Assembly (NCBI RefSeq): GCF_001542915.1
Contig: NZ_LNNH01000004.1
Span: 48,539-112,538, forward strand
Length of the DNA stretch: 64,000 nucleotides
Origin: Peribacillus simplex
GTDB taxonomy: Bacteria; Bacillota; Bacilli; Bacillales; DSM-1321
Direction: 5' to 3'
Below the pieces are notes generated by a model. That model was not told where the DNA came from. It saw only the letters and a program-made list of their open reading frames with translations, and did no database searches. Below, piece after piece: positions 35,248 through 44,199 of the stretch. Position numbers and translations under genes: made by a program. The first letter of the stretch is position 1. Each line of letters begins with the position of its first letter.

Positions 35248-36651
35248 ATGTTATTTGACTTATATAAGCCAGAGCGTAACTGGAAAGATATAGAGCTATG
35301 GAAAGATGTAACCGAAGAACAATGGAACAACTGGCTGTGGCAGCTTACGAATACGATCCGCACCGTCGATGATTTGAAGAAAGTGATCGATCTCACTCCC
35401 GATGAGGAGGAAGGCGTAAGGATTTCCACTAAAACCATTCCGCTGAACATTACACCATATTATGCCTCGTTAATGAATAAAAATGATCCGCGCTGCCCAA
35501 TAAGAATGCAATCGGTCCCGATTTCGGAGGAAATGCATAAAACCAAATACGACATGGAAGATCCCTTGCATGAAGACGAGGACTCCCCTGTGCCCGGTTT
35601 GACCCATCGATATCCTGATCGCGTCCTTTTCCTGGTGACGAATCAATGCTCCATGTACTGCCGGTATTGTACAAGAAGACGTTTTTCCGGACAAATCGGC
35701 ATGGGCGTACCTAAAAAACAATTAGATGCGGCAATCGGCTATATACGCGATACTCCAGCGGTACGGGATGTGCTTATATCCGGCGGGGACGGGTTGCTTA
35801 TCAATGACACGATCCTGGAATATATCCTCAAAAACTTAAGAGACATCCCTCATGTTGAAATAATCAGGATCGGTACCCGGGCCCCTGTCGTCTTTCCTCA
35901 AAGAATCACTGAGAATTTATGTACCATCTTAAAAAAATATCATCCGGTTTGGCTGAACACCCACTTCAACACTTCAATCGAAATTACCGAAGAGTCGAAA
36001 AAAGCGTGTGAGATGCTGGCCGATGCAGGTGTCCCTGTAGGCAATCAGGCCGTCATTTTAGCAGGGATAAATGACAGTGTCGCGATCATGAAGAAGCTGA
36101 TGCATGATCTTGTCAAGATTCGTGTCCGTCCGTACTATATTTATCAATGTGATCTTTCGGAAGGAATTGGGCACTTCCGGGCACCCATATCAAAAGGGAT
36201 TGAAATCATTGAAGGGCTGCGGGGTCACACCTCTGGGTATGCCGTACCTACATTCGTCGTAGATGCGCCAGGAGGGGGAGGGAAAATCACGCTTCAGCCG
36301 AATTATATCCTCTCGCAATCTCCAACGAAAACGGTTCTGCGCAATTTTGAGGGCGTGATAACCACCTATCCAGAACCTGAGCAGTATACACCTGGTTTGG
36401 CAGACGACTACTTCAAAGGAGTTTATCCGGATATGGAAGAAAAACGGTCAGATATTGGCATATCCGGTTTAATGAATGACCAGCAATTCAATTTAGTTCC
36501 TGAAGGGCTGAAGCGAATGAATCGAAGGGAAAACTATGTCACAAATCCAGAGCACGCATCATTGAAAAACCAGCGGGAAAAGCGGGACCTATTAAAGGAA
36601 AAGAAATTCCAGGCACAGCAAAAAAAGGACACACCAAAAGGGGATGAATAA
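35248..36651 (+). CDS. kamA: lysine 2,3-aminomutase KamA
   Basis: A 467-residue radical-SAM, PLP-dependent enzyme that converts L-lysine to L-beta-lysine. The cluster motif CxxxCxxC is Cys134/138/141 in QCSMYCRYCTRRR. The PLP-binding region includes VVDAPGGGGKI. RBS CAGGAGG favours the ATG at 35248 over 35242. It is transcribed from the sigma-54 promoter, so it responds to the KamR-like activator. Its product is the natural substrate of YodP and the rest of the locus. It overlaps the yokU leader. Confidence 0.95.
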   Translation: MLFDLYKPERNWKDIELWKDVTEEQWNNWLWQLTNTIRTVDDLKKVIDLTPDEEEGVRISTKTIPLNITPYYASLMNKNDPRCPIRMQSVPISEEMHKTKYDMEDPLHEDEDSPVPGLTHRYPDRVLFLVTNQCSMYCRYCTRRRFSGQIGMGVPKKQLDAAIGYIRDTPAVRDVLISGGDGLLINDTILEYILKNLRDIPHVEIIRIGTRAPVVFPQRITENLCTILKKYHPVWLNTHFNTSIEITEESKKACEMLADAGVPVGNQAVILAGINDSVAIMKKLMHDLVKIRVRPYYIYQCDLSEGIGHFRAPISKGIEIIEGLRGHTSGYAVPTFVVDAPGGGGKITLQPNYILSQSPTKTVLRNFEGVITTYPEPEQYTPGLADDYFKGVYPDMEEKRSDIGISGLMNDQQFNLVPEGLKRMNRRENYVTNPEHASLKNQREKRDLLKEKKFQAQQKKDTPKGDE

Positions 36652-36652
36652 C

Positions 36653-36931
36653 ATGGAGACATGTCCGTGGTGCGAGAAGGGAAAACTGTCGGCGATAAAT
36701 GGAACCGTATATTGGGAATTGCCGGATGGCACGAGAGCGATAGAAATAACCGAAACGCCTTCATCCCATTGTGAGCATTGCGATGCACTTTTTCAAAATG
36801 ATGAAATTGTCAAGGAAATTGAAAATCAACTTTTCCTGATCGATTCGAAGCAGCTTGAAAAACAGACAAAGTACAGTGAGTTAATGAGTATGAAAAGGCT
36901 GCTGAAACGCAATTACTTTGACTTTTCGTAA
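36653..36931 (+). CDS. yokU: YokU zinc-ribbon protein
   Basis: A 92-residue protein with two CxxC pairs: CPWC at residues 3-6 and CEHC at about 42-45, a YgiT-like zinc-binding arrangement. The C-terminal part is helical and charged. AAAGGGG lies before the ATG at 36653, two bases beyond the kamA stop, so it is co-expressed with kamA. In B. subtilis yokU also adjoins kamA. The function is unknown; it may bind DNA or assist the metalloenzyme. Confidence 0.82.
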   Translation: METCPWCEKGKLSAINGTVYWELPDGTRAIEITETPSSHCEHCDALFQNDEIVKEIENQLFLIDSKQLEKQTKYSELMSMKRLLKRNYFDFS

Positions 36932-37289
36932 AGATGGTTGAATATCCATGCAGGAAAAAAACCTCCATTTATGGCGGAACGAGTGTTCCTCACTCAATTC
37001 ATCATCAATGAGGGGTTTTTTCCAATTCAATAACCAATCCCATTCATTGCCCCCAAGCGAAAGCGATCCTTACCATACGTCCATTCGAATCTTTCATCAA
37101 GATTTGTAGAAGATATGACCTATAGGCGTCTGCAAATGGTGACCGCCTCTTGGATGACGTGTGAAAACCGTTGCTTGTCCATGAACATCATGAAAGAAAA
37201 TCGTAAGGCACTCCAAAAGAGTGGACGGAAGGGGAAGATTCCGATATATTTAAGCTGAAATCATCGTTTTTTAGGGGGGGCTCGACACA
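36932..37289. other. intergenic stretch with terminator only
   Basis: A terminator-like structure lies at 36954-37021 (AAAAAACCTCCATT with AATGAGGGGTTTTTT, long loop). The remaining ~260 bases hold no coding region or clear repeat. A run of seven G just before the yozE leader (37274-37280) serves as its RBS. Confidence 0.5.
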
Positions 37290-37532
37290 ATGAGACCATT
37301 TTATTTATATTTAATGAAGTTTCGACAGCCGAAGGAAGTGGATGCCATTACTACATTTGCAAATCATGCTTATGAGGATCACGGCTTTCCGAAACATTCG
37401 ACAGATTATAATGAAGTGAGCAGTTATTTGGAATTGAATGCGGACTATCTCGAAAGTATGACGGTATTTGATCAGGCGTGGGAAAAATATGTCCAAATTG
37501 AAGAAGGACTCCTGCAGGAAGATCAGGAATAG
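37290..37532 (+). CDS. yozE: YozE family protein (UPF0346)
   Basis: An 80-residue protein beginning MRPFYLYLMKFRQPK and containing ANHAYEDHGFPKHSTDY and YLELNADYL, which is the YozE pattern. It is helical and acidic at its C-terminus. The ATG follows a GGGGGGG stretch. It is 14 bp from the histidine kinase and probably shares its transcript. The function is unknown; synteny with yokU/kamA and yozD matches the B. subtilis yod region. Confidence 0.88.
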   Translation: MRPFYLYLMKFRQPKEVDAITTFANHAYEDHGFPKHSTDYNEVSSYLELNADYLESMTVFDQAWEKYVQIEEGLLQEDQE

Positions 37533-37546
37533 GGAGGAACCGAAGG

Positions 37547-39313
37547 ATGCTTAAAAGCCTTCAAACCCGTATTTTGCTTTATTCCTTACTGATTGCAAGC
37601 GCACCTGTCATGATCTTGGGAGCCATTTCCTATGAATCACAGCGGTCACTGCTGGAAAAAGAAGCGAATAATGCCTTGAATGCAGGCTCACTGAATATTG
37701 TCAATGAAACATATAGCTATTTGAACGAACGGATCAGTGATGTGAAGCTGATGAGCACAAATTCGGTCATCATCGATCCTCGTTCACCAAGAGAAGACAA
37801 GTCGGCTGAACTTAAGAAGTTCATTGAAGCAAAAGGGAATTATTATGGAGTGTTATATCTGGACTTGGATGGGAATGTAACGGTTGATACATCCAATAAA
37901 TTGATCGGAGATAATCTCGCCAAGAGAACCTGGTTTAAAGAGGCCATGGAGGGGCATGAATTCCTTTCGGATGTGTATAGCACCCGGTCATACCCGGAGC
38001 CGGTAATCACCTTGAGCGCCCCGGTGCATGATCTTACAGGGAAATTGATCGGTGTCGTGTCTCCGGCCTTCAGATTGGAAGTACTTTGGGAGATGATGGA
38101 GAAAAAGGCTAACGAGGTTAGCGATAAATACCCTGTTGATTTTTTCATGATGAACCAAGAAGGAATCATGATTTCCAAAAAGGATCCGCATGGTGTGCTT
38201 CAGGATTCTGCTTTGAGTGACCTGGGTTTAACTAAAGGAAAACTGTTGGAAGCTTCGTTATCCGATAAACTGTACAGTGCAGAGAATGGCGAGAAAATCT
38301 ATTCCATTCAGCCTGTCCATGCGGGGGCACAGACGGAAAATCGATGGTTTGTAGTGGTAGGGGCAGATAAGAAGCAGGTGTTTCAGCCTTTGAATGACCT
38401 ATTGACACGCTATTTAACAATTTATAGCATCGTGTTTGTATCGATCATCCTTGCCGTCTATCTTCTTACGAAATCGATTGTCAGGCCCGTCCGCGATCTC
38501 GTCGAAGCGACAGAGGATTTTATTGATGGAAAGGAATTCGTCACTTCCGATAATAAAAGCTTCGAGGAAATGGAAAAATTGAACGTGGCCTTCTTGAGGA
38601 TGATGGAGACGATTCAAGATCGCGAAAAGGAAATCGTCCGGACTGAAAAGTTAAAGTATGTTGGGCAGCTAGCTGCAGGTGTTGCTCATGAAATCAGAAA
38701 TCCGCTGACGACAATCAAGGGTTTTTTTCAACTTTTGAAGAGTCAGGATCATGACAAAACATTGATAGAAAAGTACAGTGACATCATGCTCCTTGAAGTG
38801 GACCGGGTCAATATCTTTGTAGGCCAGCTTTTGGATTTGGCCAAACCGCATCAATTGGAATGGGAGAAGCTGAATCTTAGGGATTTCCTTAATGACATAC
38901 TGGATACCTATATTCCATCAATTCCGAGTTCTCATGTAGAAATAATTAATGAAGTAGCAGAATCAGTCTTTGTTTACACAGATAGAAACCGGCTTCGACA
39001 GGTTATCTTGAATGTGCTGAATAATTCCAGTGAAGCCATCGGTTCAAGGGGACGGATTGAATTAGAACAAACCGGCGGGTCCCAGTCCGTGAAATTGATG
39101 GTGAGGGATGATGGAAAAGGAATCAGTCCCGAGAATTTAAAAAATATCGGCATGCCCTTTTACACGACTAAGCCTGATGGAAACGGCTTAGGGGTTGCGA
39201 CGTGCATTCAAATCATGGAGGAATTGAAAGGGAAATTCTTGATTGAAAGCACCTGCCCCGAAGGAACGAAAGTGACCCTCATAATTCCCACGACCAACCG
39301 TTTCATTAAATGA
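37547..39313 (+). CDS. orphan sensor histidine kinase with dCache domain (KinD-like)
   Basis: A 588-residue membrane kinase: helix 1 (about 10-30), extracellular dCache ligand-binding domain (33-275), helix 2 (about 285-305), HAMP (305-357), HisKA with phospho-acceptor His381 in AAGVAHEIRNPLTTIKGFFQLL, and an HATPase domain (DDGKGIS). This dimerisation phrase is typical of Bacillus sporulation kinases that feed Spo0F. No response regulator is adjacent, and KinD has the same layout. Acting in the sporulation phosphorelay is therefore a reasonable inference. It is followed by a perfect terminator. Confidence 0.82.
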   Translation: MLKSLQTRILLYSLLIASAPVMILGAISYESQRSLLEKEANNALNAGSLNIVNETYSYLNERISDVKLMSTNSVIIDPRSPREDKSAELKKFIEAKGNYYGVLYLDLDGNVTVDTSNKLIGDNLAKRTWFKEAMEGHEFLSDVYSTRSYPEPVITLSAPVHDLTGKLIGVVSPAFRLEVLWEMMEKKANEVSDKYPVDFFMMNQEGIMISKKDPHGVLQDSALSDLGLTKGKLLEASLSDKLYSAENGEKIYSIQPVHAGAQTENRWFVVVGADKKQVFQPLNDLLTRYLTIYSIVFVSIILAVYLLTKSIVRPVRDLVEATEDFIDGKEFVTSDNKSFEEMEKLNVAFLRMMETIQDREKEIVRTEKLKYVGQLAAGVAHEIRNPLTTIKGFFQLLKSQDHDKTLIEKYSDIMLLEVDRVNIFVGQLLDLAKPHQLEWEKLNLRDFLNDILDTYIPSIPSSHVEIINEVAESVFVYTDRNRLRQVILNVLNNSSEAIGSRGRIELEQTGGSQSVKLMVRDDGKGISPENLKNIGMPFYTTKPDGNGLGVATCIQIMEELKGKFLIESTCPEGTKVTLIIPTTNRFIK

Positions 39314-39330
39314 GACGGCAGGTTATATAC

Positions 39331-39368
39331 AAAAAGGGCCCGGAATGATACATCCCGGGCCCTTTTTG
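39331..39368 (+). terminator. terminator after the yozE-kinase operon
   Basis: A 13-bp AAAAAGGGCCCGG stem with its complement and a T run. Confidence 0.92.
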
Positions 39369-39869
39369 CTCAAAGGTAAGCGCATTGATCTCCATGGACC
39401 TTCATTTCAAAAGATTTTTAGGTCCATTCCATCATTCGAAACCGATGGCTGCAAAGCGGAACGGTGAAATCCCCTGAATGCAGTCCAACGAATTCCATCC
39501 TTCTCTATCGCATCTGTGCATCTGCGAATGCAAAATGACACAGATCATCCGATTTTTCCATCTGCATCTGTTTAATCAAGGTAAAATAAATCCTATTTGA
39601 TTGTAAAAAAGTGAATGGGAACGAAAGGGAGAGCGTAAAGCTTAGAATCGCAGAGGAAGGATCATCCGCAAAAAAAGCGAGTGCCTTTAGCGAAATCACC
39701 GGATCGAATGCTGCCAGGCATTTCAAAAACGATCGGTCCCTTTATGAATGAGTGATAAATTACACAGCTAAATGAGCAAAGCGCCCCCCCTTTTCCATTA
39801 ACCTCCCTGTTTGTTTATGCATATAATTTACTAATCAAACGATAAGGACCATATTGGGGGATGTCTCTT
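39369..39869. other. intergenic stretch with no supported gene
   Basis: About 500 bp. A 46-codon GTG frame (39612-39752) is open but has no ribosome binding site. A C8 run lies at about 39783-39790. No repeat or structured RNA was recognised. The RBS TTGGGGG of the next gene ends at 39860. Confidence 0.4.
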
Positions 39870-40577
39870 ATGGGCAAAAAAAAACAGCCGAAATTTAAAT
39901 TAGGCGATACAGTCGTAATTACAATGTATGGGACAGTCGGGAACATAACCGATATAAAATTTCTCGATGGTGCTTATGTGTATGAAGTGAACTATAGTGA
40001 AGGCCTTTACATCGAAAAAACATTGCAATCGATAAATGAATATGAAGGAGAAATCCTTTATCAAAAGGAACAAATCAATATTGAATATAAATTTTTATTA
40101 GGTGACTTAGTCCAGGTAGATGGATATGAACAAGACTATTTCAAGATTATCGGCTATCGAACGGAAATTTGGCGCTATAAGGAAAATGCCTGGGAAGATG
40201 TTATCTATGAATTATCAAGAATCTCAGACAGTGAATGGCTTGAAGCGCATGAGGAAGAATTGACTTTAATTGCCGATGCGAAGCGTGCAGATGGGATTAT
40301 TCAAAAATTAGGGCTGCTCCTTTCTAAAAAGAATAATGAGCTTGCTATCATTGCTAAACAAAACAACCCTGGTAAAGGTGAGCGAGATATGACAATGACA
40401 AAAAATGAAAAAAAGGAAATGATTGATGGACTTTTGGATTTATACAATGATTACTGTAAGCTCTATGAGCATTTTGGCGATGATGAATATCGTCATATCA
40501 TGAAAATCGCCCTTGCTAAAATTGAAAAGGCGGCAGAGGAAATATATCCAGATCATAAGAAGAAGCAAACGAAGTGA
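39870..40577 (+). CDS. SH3-like-domain protein, unknown (YodN position)
   Basis: A 235-residue soluble protein. The N-terminal ~75 residues (KFKLGDTVVITMYGTVGNI) and a second segment (FLLGDLVQVDGYEQDYFKIIGY) look like two small beta-barrel modules. A lysine/glutamate-rich C-terminal helical part follows. The ATG at 39870 is 9 bases after TTGGGGG; the ATG at 39861 abuts that site. It occupies the place of B. subtilis yodN, between yozE and yozD, but the similarity is unchecked. The function is unknown. Confidence 0.65.
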   Translation: MGKKKQPKFKLGDTVVITMYGTVGNITDIKFLDGAYVYEVNYSEGLYIEKTLQSINEYEGEILYQKEQINIEYKFLLGDLVQVDGYEQDYFKIIGYRTEIWRYKENAWEDVIYELSRISDSEWLEAHEEELTLIADAKRADGIIQKLGLLLSKKNNELAIIAKQNNPGKGERDMTMTKNEKKEMIDGLLDLYNDYCKLYEHFGDDEYRHIMKIALAKIEKAAEEIYPDHKKKQTK

Positions 40578-40736
40578 AGGTTTCCAAGCTTCTATAGGGA
40601 ACCGTGCCTTATGCTATAAAAGCTTCATAATGTCCAAGAAAAAAGCTGGCTCTTCCTGTGAATGGTCATAATGGAATCCCTAACTGGAATATTTGTCTCT
40701 ATCCATTCATACACCTTTAATTAAGGGGGCGATGAT

Positions 40737-40907
40737 TTGCGAGAAATTGAGGTTTTTATTGATACAGAAGAGATAGCTGAATTCTTTTTTCAAGAATTGA
40801 TCAGAAGGGGCTATCTTCCGACAGAAGCTGAAGTTGAAGATCTTGCTGACATCACATTCGAATATCTTCTAGAGAAATGCATAATTGATGAAGAAGTCGA
40901 TGAGTAG
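40737..40907 (+). CDS. yozD: YozD family small protein
   Basis: A 56-residue acidic protein with REIEVFIDTEEIAEFFFQEL, continuing RRGYLPTEAEVEDLADITFEYL in separate blocks, the YozD pattern. The start is TTG at 40737 with AAGGGGG 7 bases before; an ATG at 40732 is out of frame. It stands alone between the YodN-position gene and deoD. The function is unknown. Confidence 0.8.
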   Translation: MREIEVFIDTEEIAEFFFQELIRRGYLPTEAEVEDLADITFEYLLEKCIIDEEVDE

Positions 40908-41078
40908 ACTGTCAATAGACGGTCAGCAGCTTCCTTTCCCTTAATTAATAAACTTTCTAAAGACGGCGGACTACTACCGCCGTTTTGTTTGCAGTGAATG
41001 AGCTGGATCCGACAAGCCTTGATCCTGTTTGGAAGTCTCTTTAACTTTTCAGGCAATTGAATAAGGTTCAATTTTCCT

Positions 41079-41132
41079 AACTTGTGGTTGATATGGTATA
41101 GTAGTTTTTGAATATGATTTCAACCACAAGTT
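41079..41132 (+). promoter_or_regulatory. 13-bp inverted repeat in the deoD leader
   Basis: AACTTGTGGTTGA (41079-41091) and TCAACCACAAGTT (41120-41132) are perfect complements separated by 28 bases that include TATAGT. The right arm ends one base before the deoD RBS AGGAGGA. It could be a repressor operator pair or an mRNA stem that hides the RBS region. Confidence 0.55.
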
Positions 41133-41149
41133 TAGGAGGACATAGTTAA

Positions 41150-41854
41150 ATGAGCGTACATATTGGTGCAAAAGAAAATGAAATTGCGGAAACGGTCTTA
41201 CTTCCTGGGGACCCATTGCGTGCAAAATACATTGCTGAAACATTTTTAGAGGAAGCCAAGCTTTACAATGAAGTACGCAACATGTTTGGATATACAGGTA
41301 CTTATAAAGGAAAACGCATATCTGTCCAAGGTACTGGCATGGGAGTTCCGTCAATTTCCATTTATGTAAACGAATTGATGAATAGCTACAATGTCCAGAA
41401 GCTGATTCGGGTAGGCACTGCCGGGGCCATCCAAAAAGATGTAAAAGTCAGGGATGTTATTCTTGCAATGAGCGCTTCAACCGATTCGCAAATGAACCGG
41501 ATGACGTTTGGAGGAGTCGACTTTGCCCCGACGGCTGATTTTGATTTGTTAAGGAAGGCATATGAAGCAGGAACGGCAAAAGGCTTGGAATTGAAGGTTG
41601 GCAATGTGTTTACGGCCGATCAATTTTATAATGATAATAGTGATTTGGAAAAATGGGCAAAATACCAAATATTAGCGATAGAAATGGAGTCAGCTGCCTT
41701 ATATACCCTTGCAGCTAAGTTTGGGCGTCAAGCTTTATCGGTATTGACCATTTCCGACCATATCTTAACTGGCGAGGAAACGTCGTCTGAAGAACGTCAG
41801 TCAACATTTAACGAGATGGTCGAGGTGGCCCTGGAAGCAGCTATACAAGACTGA
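41150..41854 (+). CDS. deoD: purine-nucleoside phosphorylase DeoD
   Basis: A 234-residue hexameric-type purine nucleoside phosphorylase that cleaves (deoxy)purine nucleosides with phosphate. Family motifs are [37 protein letters not shown] and the specificity region [12 protein letters not shown], with catalytic Asp in TISDHIL. AGGAGGA precedes the ATG. A perfect inverted repeat lies in its leader. It is followed by an odd C10G7 tract and no ordinary terminator. Confidence 0.96.
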   Translation: MSVHIGAKENEIAETVLLPGDPLRAKYIAETFLEEAKLYNEVRNMFGYTGTYKGKRISVQGTGMGVPSISIYVNELMNSYNVQKLIRVGTAGAIQKDVKVRDVILAMSASTDSQMNRMTFGGVDFAPTADFDLLRKAYEAGTAKGLELKVGNVFTADQFYNDNSDLEKWAKYQILAIEMESAALYTLAAKFGRQALSVLTISDHILTGEETSSEERQSTFNEMVEVALEAAIQD

Positions 41855-41871
41855 TAATTGAGTATGAAGGT

Positions 41872-41888
41872 CCCCCCCCCCGGGGGGG
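41872..41888. repeat. C10G7 homopolymer palindrome
   Basis: Ten C followed by seven G, 18 bp after the deoD stop. It may form a GC-only hairpin; homopolymers of this length are prone to slippage and to sequencing error. Confidence 0.8.
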
Positions 41889-42136
41889 CAGGAATGAATG
41901 TTGGCGTATATATGCGGGCTTTGCTATGGTCGCGTTTATTCCTTGTTACCCGCATTTTTGATCGAAGCGGTCACTTACGGATATACCCTGCCTGTACATT
42001 GGAGGGACTTAAGATAATACATAAAATTTAAATTGTTATTTTTGATAACTATTATTTTTCGATTGGCTTCAAAGCTGATAAAATGGAAACAAATCGTTTT
42101 ATATTTGTCATGATGAATGAAAGTGGTGAGGCATCA

Positions 42137-43597
42137 GTGGAAGAAGAAAATCAAGAACAGCCTAAAGAGGCAGGGAAATTCATTAAAATAAAGAAGTTTA
42201 CGTTCATTATGGGGATTTTCTTACTCATATTTCTAACCGCAGGGATTACGACCATAGCTCTGACTTTTGGAGATGAAAAAGTCGAATCCTTGGCTCCGGA
42301 TAAACATTCTGAATTTGAAAAGCTGTTTTCTACATACGATACGATAAAGGATAATTACTATAAGGACATTGATGAAGACAAGCTTGTTGATGGTGCCATC
42401 AATGGCATGATTAAATCCCTGGATGATCCATACTCTGCCTATATGGATAAAAAGGAAGCATCGAGTTTTCATGAAAGCATCTCATCATCCTTTGAAGGTA
42501 TCGGCGCCGAAATACAAGAGCAGGATGGTCACATAATGGTCGTCTCACCGATAAAAGGATCTCCAGCAGAAAAAGCGGGGATAAAACCGAATGATATCGT
42601 CATGAGTGTCGATGGCAAGAGCGTTAAAGGGCTAAGCTCTTCTGAAGCTGTCCTGAAAATCAGGGGCGAAAAGGGAACGAAAGTGAATTTGACCATCTCA
42701 AGAGCAGGTGAGACGGACCCGATCGAATTCACGATTAAACGTGACACGATCCCGATCGAAACCGTTTATGCCGAAATGCTTGACGATGGTGTCGCGAAAA
42801 TCCAAGTGACCAGCTTTTCCGAACATACGGTGGAAGAGCTGAAATCGTCACTTAAAGAAATGTCCAAGAAGGATATGAAGGGCGTAGTGCTGGATTTACG
42901 AGGAAACCCAGGAGGCCTGCTTGACCAAGCGATTGATATGGCAAGCCTGTTCATACCGAATGGGGAAGTGGTCCTCCAAGTTGAGAATCGAAGCGGTAAA
43001 AAAGAAGTATATAAATCAAATAATGATGGTACGTTGAAGAAGGTCCCGGTAGTCGTGTTGATTGATGATGGCAGTGCGAGCGCATCGGAAATCGTCGCAG
43101 CAGCCGTCCGTGAATCTGCAGACATTCCTTTGGTCGGGGTTAAATCGTTTGGGAAAGGAACCGTGCAGACCGCGGAAGACTTCGATGATGGTTCAAACTT
43201 CAAATACACGGCAGCTAAATGGCTGACTCCTGAGGGCAATTGGATCCATAAAAAAGGAATCAAGCCGGATATTGAGGTGAAGCTCCCTGATTACGCCAGC
43301 CTTCCGTACATTTCGCCGGATAAGGAATTGAAAGTATCGGATTCCTCCAGTGAAGTGAAGGCAGCAGAAAAGATGCTGAAGGAAGCAGGACATGATCCAG
43401 GTAAGATAGACGGATTCTTTGATGAAGAAACCGCAAATGCGGTCAAAGCATTCCAAAGGGATCAAAAAATCAAAGAAACTGGGGTCATTAAAGATGATAC
43501 AACCGTGAAATTGATGGAGGTTATCCGGGATAAAATCCTCGAAAACGATACACAATTGAAAAAAGCGGTAGAAGTAGTGAAGAAAGATATCAAGTAA
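42137..43597 (+). CDS. ctpA: C-terminal processing serine protease CtpA
   Basis: A 486-residue S41 peptidase. It has a membrane anchor (about 20-40), a PDZ domain (about 105-190, GSPAEKAGIKPNDIV), a protease core and a C-terminal peptidoglycan-binding domain (about 410-465, DGFFDEETANAVKAFQRD). Catalytic Ser lies in DDGSASASEIVAAA and Lys in KSFGKGTVQT. The GTG at 42137 with GGTGAGG five bases upstream is preferred over upstream codons to 42083. B. subtilis has two such proteases; synteny with deoD suggests CtpA. Its target is not visible here. Confidence 0.87.
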   Translation: MEEENQEQPKEAGKFIKIKKFTFIMGIFLLIFLTAGITTIALTFGDEKVESLAPDKHSEFEKLFSTYDTIKDNYYKDIDEDKLVDGAINGMIKSLDDPYSAYMDKKEASSFHESISSSFEGIGAEIQEQDGHIMVVSPIKGSPAEKAGIKPNDIVMSVDGKSVKGLSSSEAVLKIRGEKGTKVNLTISRAGETDPIEFTIKRDTIPIETVYAEMLDDGVAKIQVTSFSEHTVEELKSSLKEMSKKDMKGVVLDLRGNPGGLLDQAIDMASLFIPNGEVVLQVENRSGKKEVYKSNNDGTLKKVPVVVLIDDGSASASEIVAAAVRESADIPLVGVKSFGKGTVQTAEDFDDGSNFKYTAAKWLTPEGNWIHKKGIKPDIEVKLPDYASLPYISPDKELKVSDSSSEVKAAEKMLKEAGHDPGKIDGFFDEETANAVKAFQRDQKIKETGVIKDDTTVKLMEVIRDKILENDTQLKKAVEVVKKDIK

Positions 43598-43660
43598 ACG
43601 ATAAGAACCCTGTCAGTAAAGTGTAGCCATCAAAGGACATTTAGAAAAAGGGCAACTTGA

Positions 43661-43702
43661 AAGAGATGCTGTCTGCATTTTGCAGGCAGCATCTTTTTTT
43701 TA
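43661..43702 (+). terminator. terminator after ctpA
   Basis: A perfect 14-bp AGATGCTGTCTGCA stem with its complement, followed by eight T. Confidence 0.92.
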
Positions 43703-43748
43703 TTTTATAGTCTTGGATTTGCTTCCAGTTTTGGCGAACTGTACTTGG

Positions 43749-44090
43749 TCCGTTCCATTCCACTTTTGCGTGACCATGAAGATGGAATCCTGATTGCTCA
43801 CAATTTTGGAGAATTTGTACTTAGTCCGTTTCATTTCCCAACAGGCGCTCTCATTCCGCGGGCGGTCCTTGAGCCTCCTCGGCTTTTAGCCTGCGTAGTC
43901 TCGGTAGACGCGCATTTCCCGCAGGAGTCTCGCACTTCCGTTCCATTCCACTTTTGCGTGACCATGAAGATGGAATCCTGATTGCTCACAATTTTGGAGA
44001 ATTTGTCTTATTCCGTTTCATTTCCCAGCAGGCGCTCTCATTCCGCGGGCGGTATTTGAGCCTCCTTGGCTCAGCTGAAGTGGAAAGCAA
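43749..44090. repeat. tandem GC-rich repeat, about 186-189-bp period (one full and one truncated unit)
   Basis: The block from TTCCATTCCACTTTTGCGTGACC to the palindromic core CCGCGGGCGG ... CCCGCAGGAGTCTCGCAC occurs at 43749-43938 and begins again at 43939. CCGCGGGCGG occurs at 43857 and 44043. The second unit breaks off after GAGCCTCCTTGGCT. The core is shared with the array at 63.4 kb and with the decayed copies at 7.9 and 14.0 kb. It fills most of the 600-bp gap between ctpA and the LCP gene and codes for nothing. Confidence 0.85.
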
Positions 44091-44199
44091 CGTTTTACGT
44101 ATAGGCCCTCCAACTGTGGATAGATAACCTTTTGTAATTCTATGCATAATAATCCATTTAAAGGTAAAAATAGAATTAATTTTCCGATGAGGTGAGGTA

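Noticed and set aside
39612..39752. GTG frame of 46 codons in the gap after the kinase
   Set aside because: The composition is protein-like, but there is no ribosome binding site or promoter; conservation would be needed.
43745..43981. 78-codon frame in the repeat block after ctpA
   Set aside because: It is repeat-derived; the same phrase appears in two units and no start signal exists.
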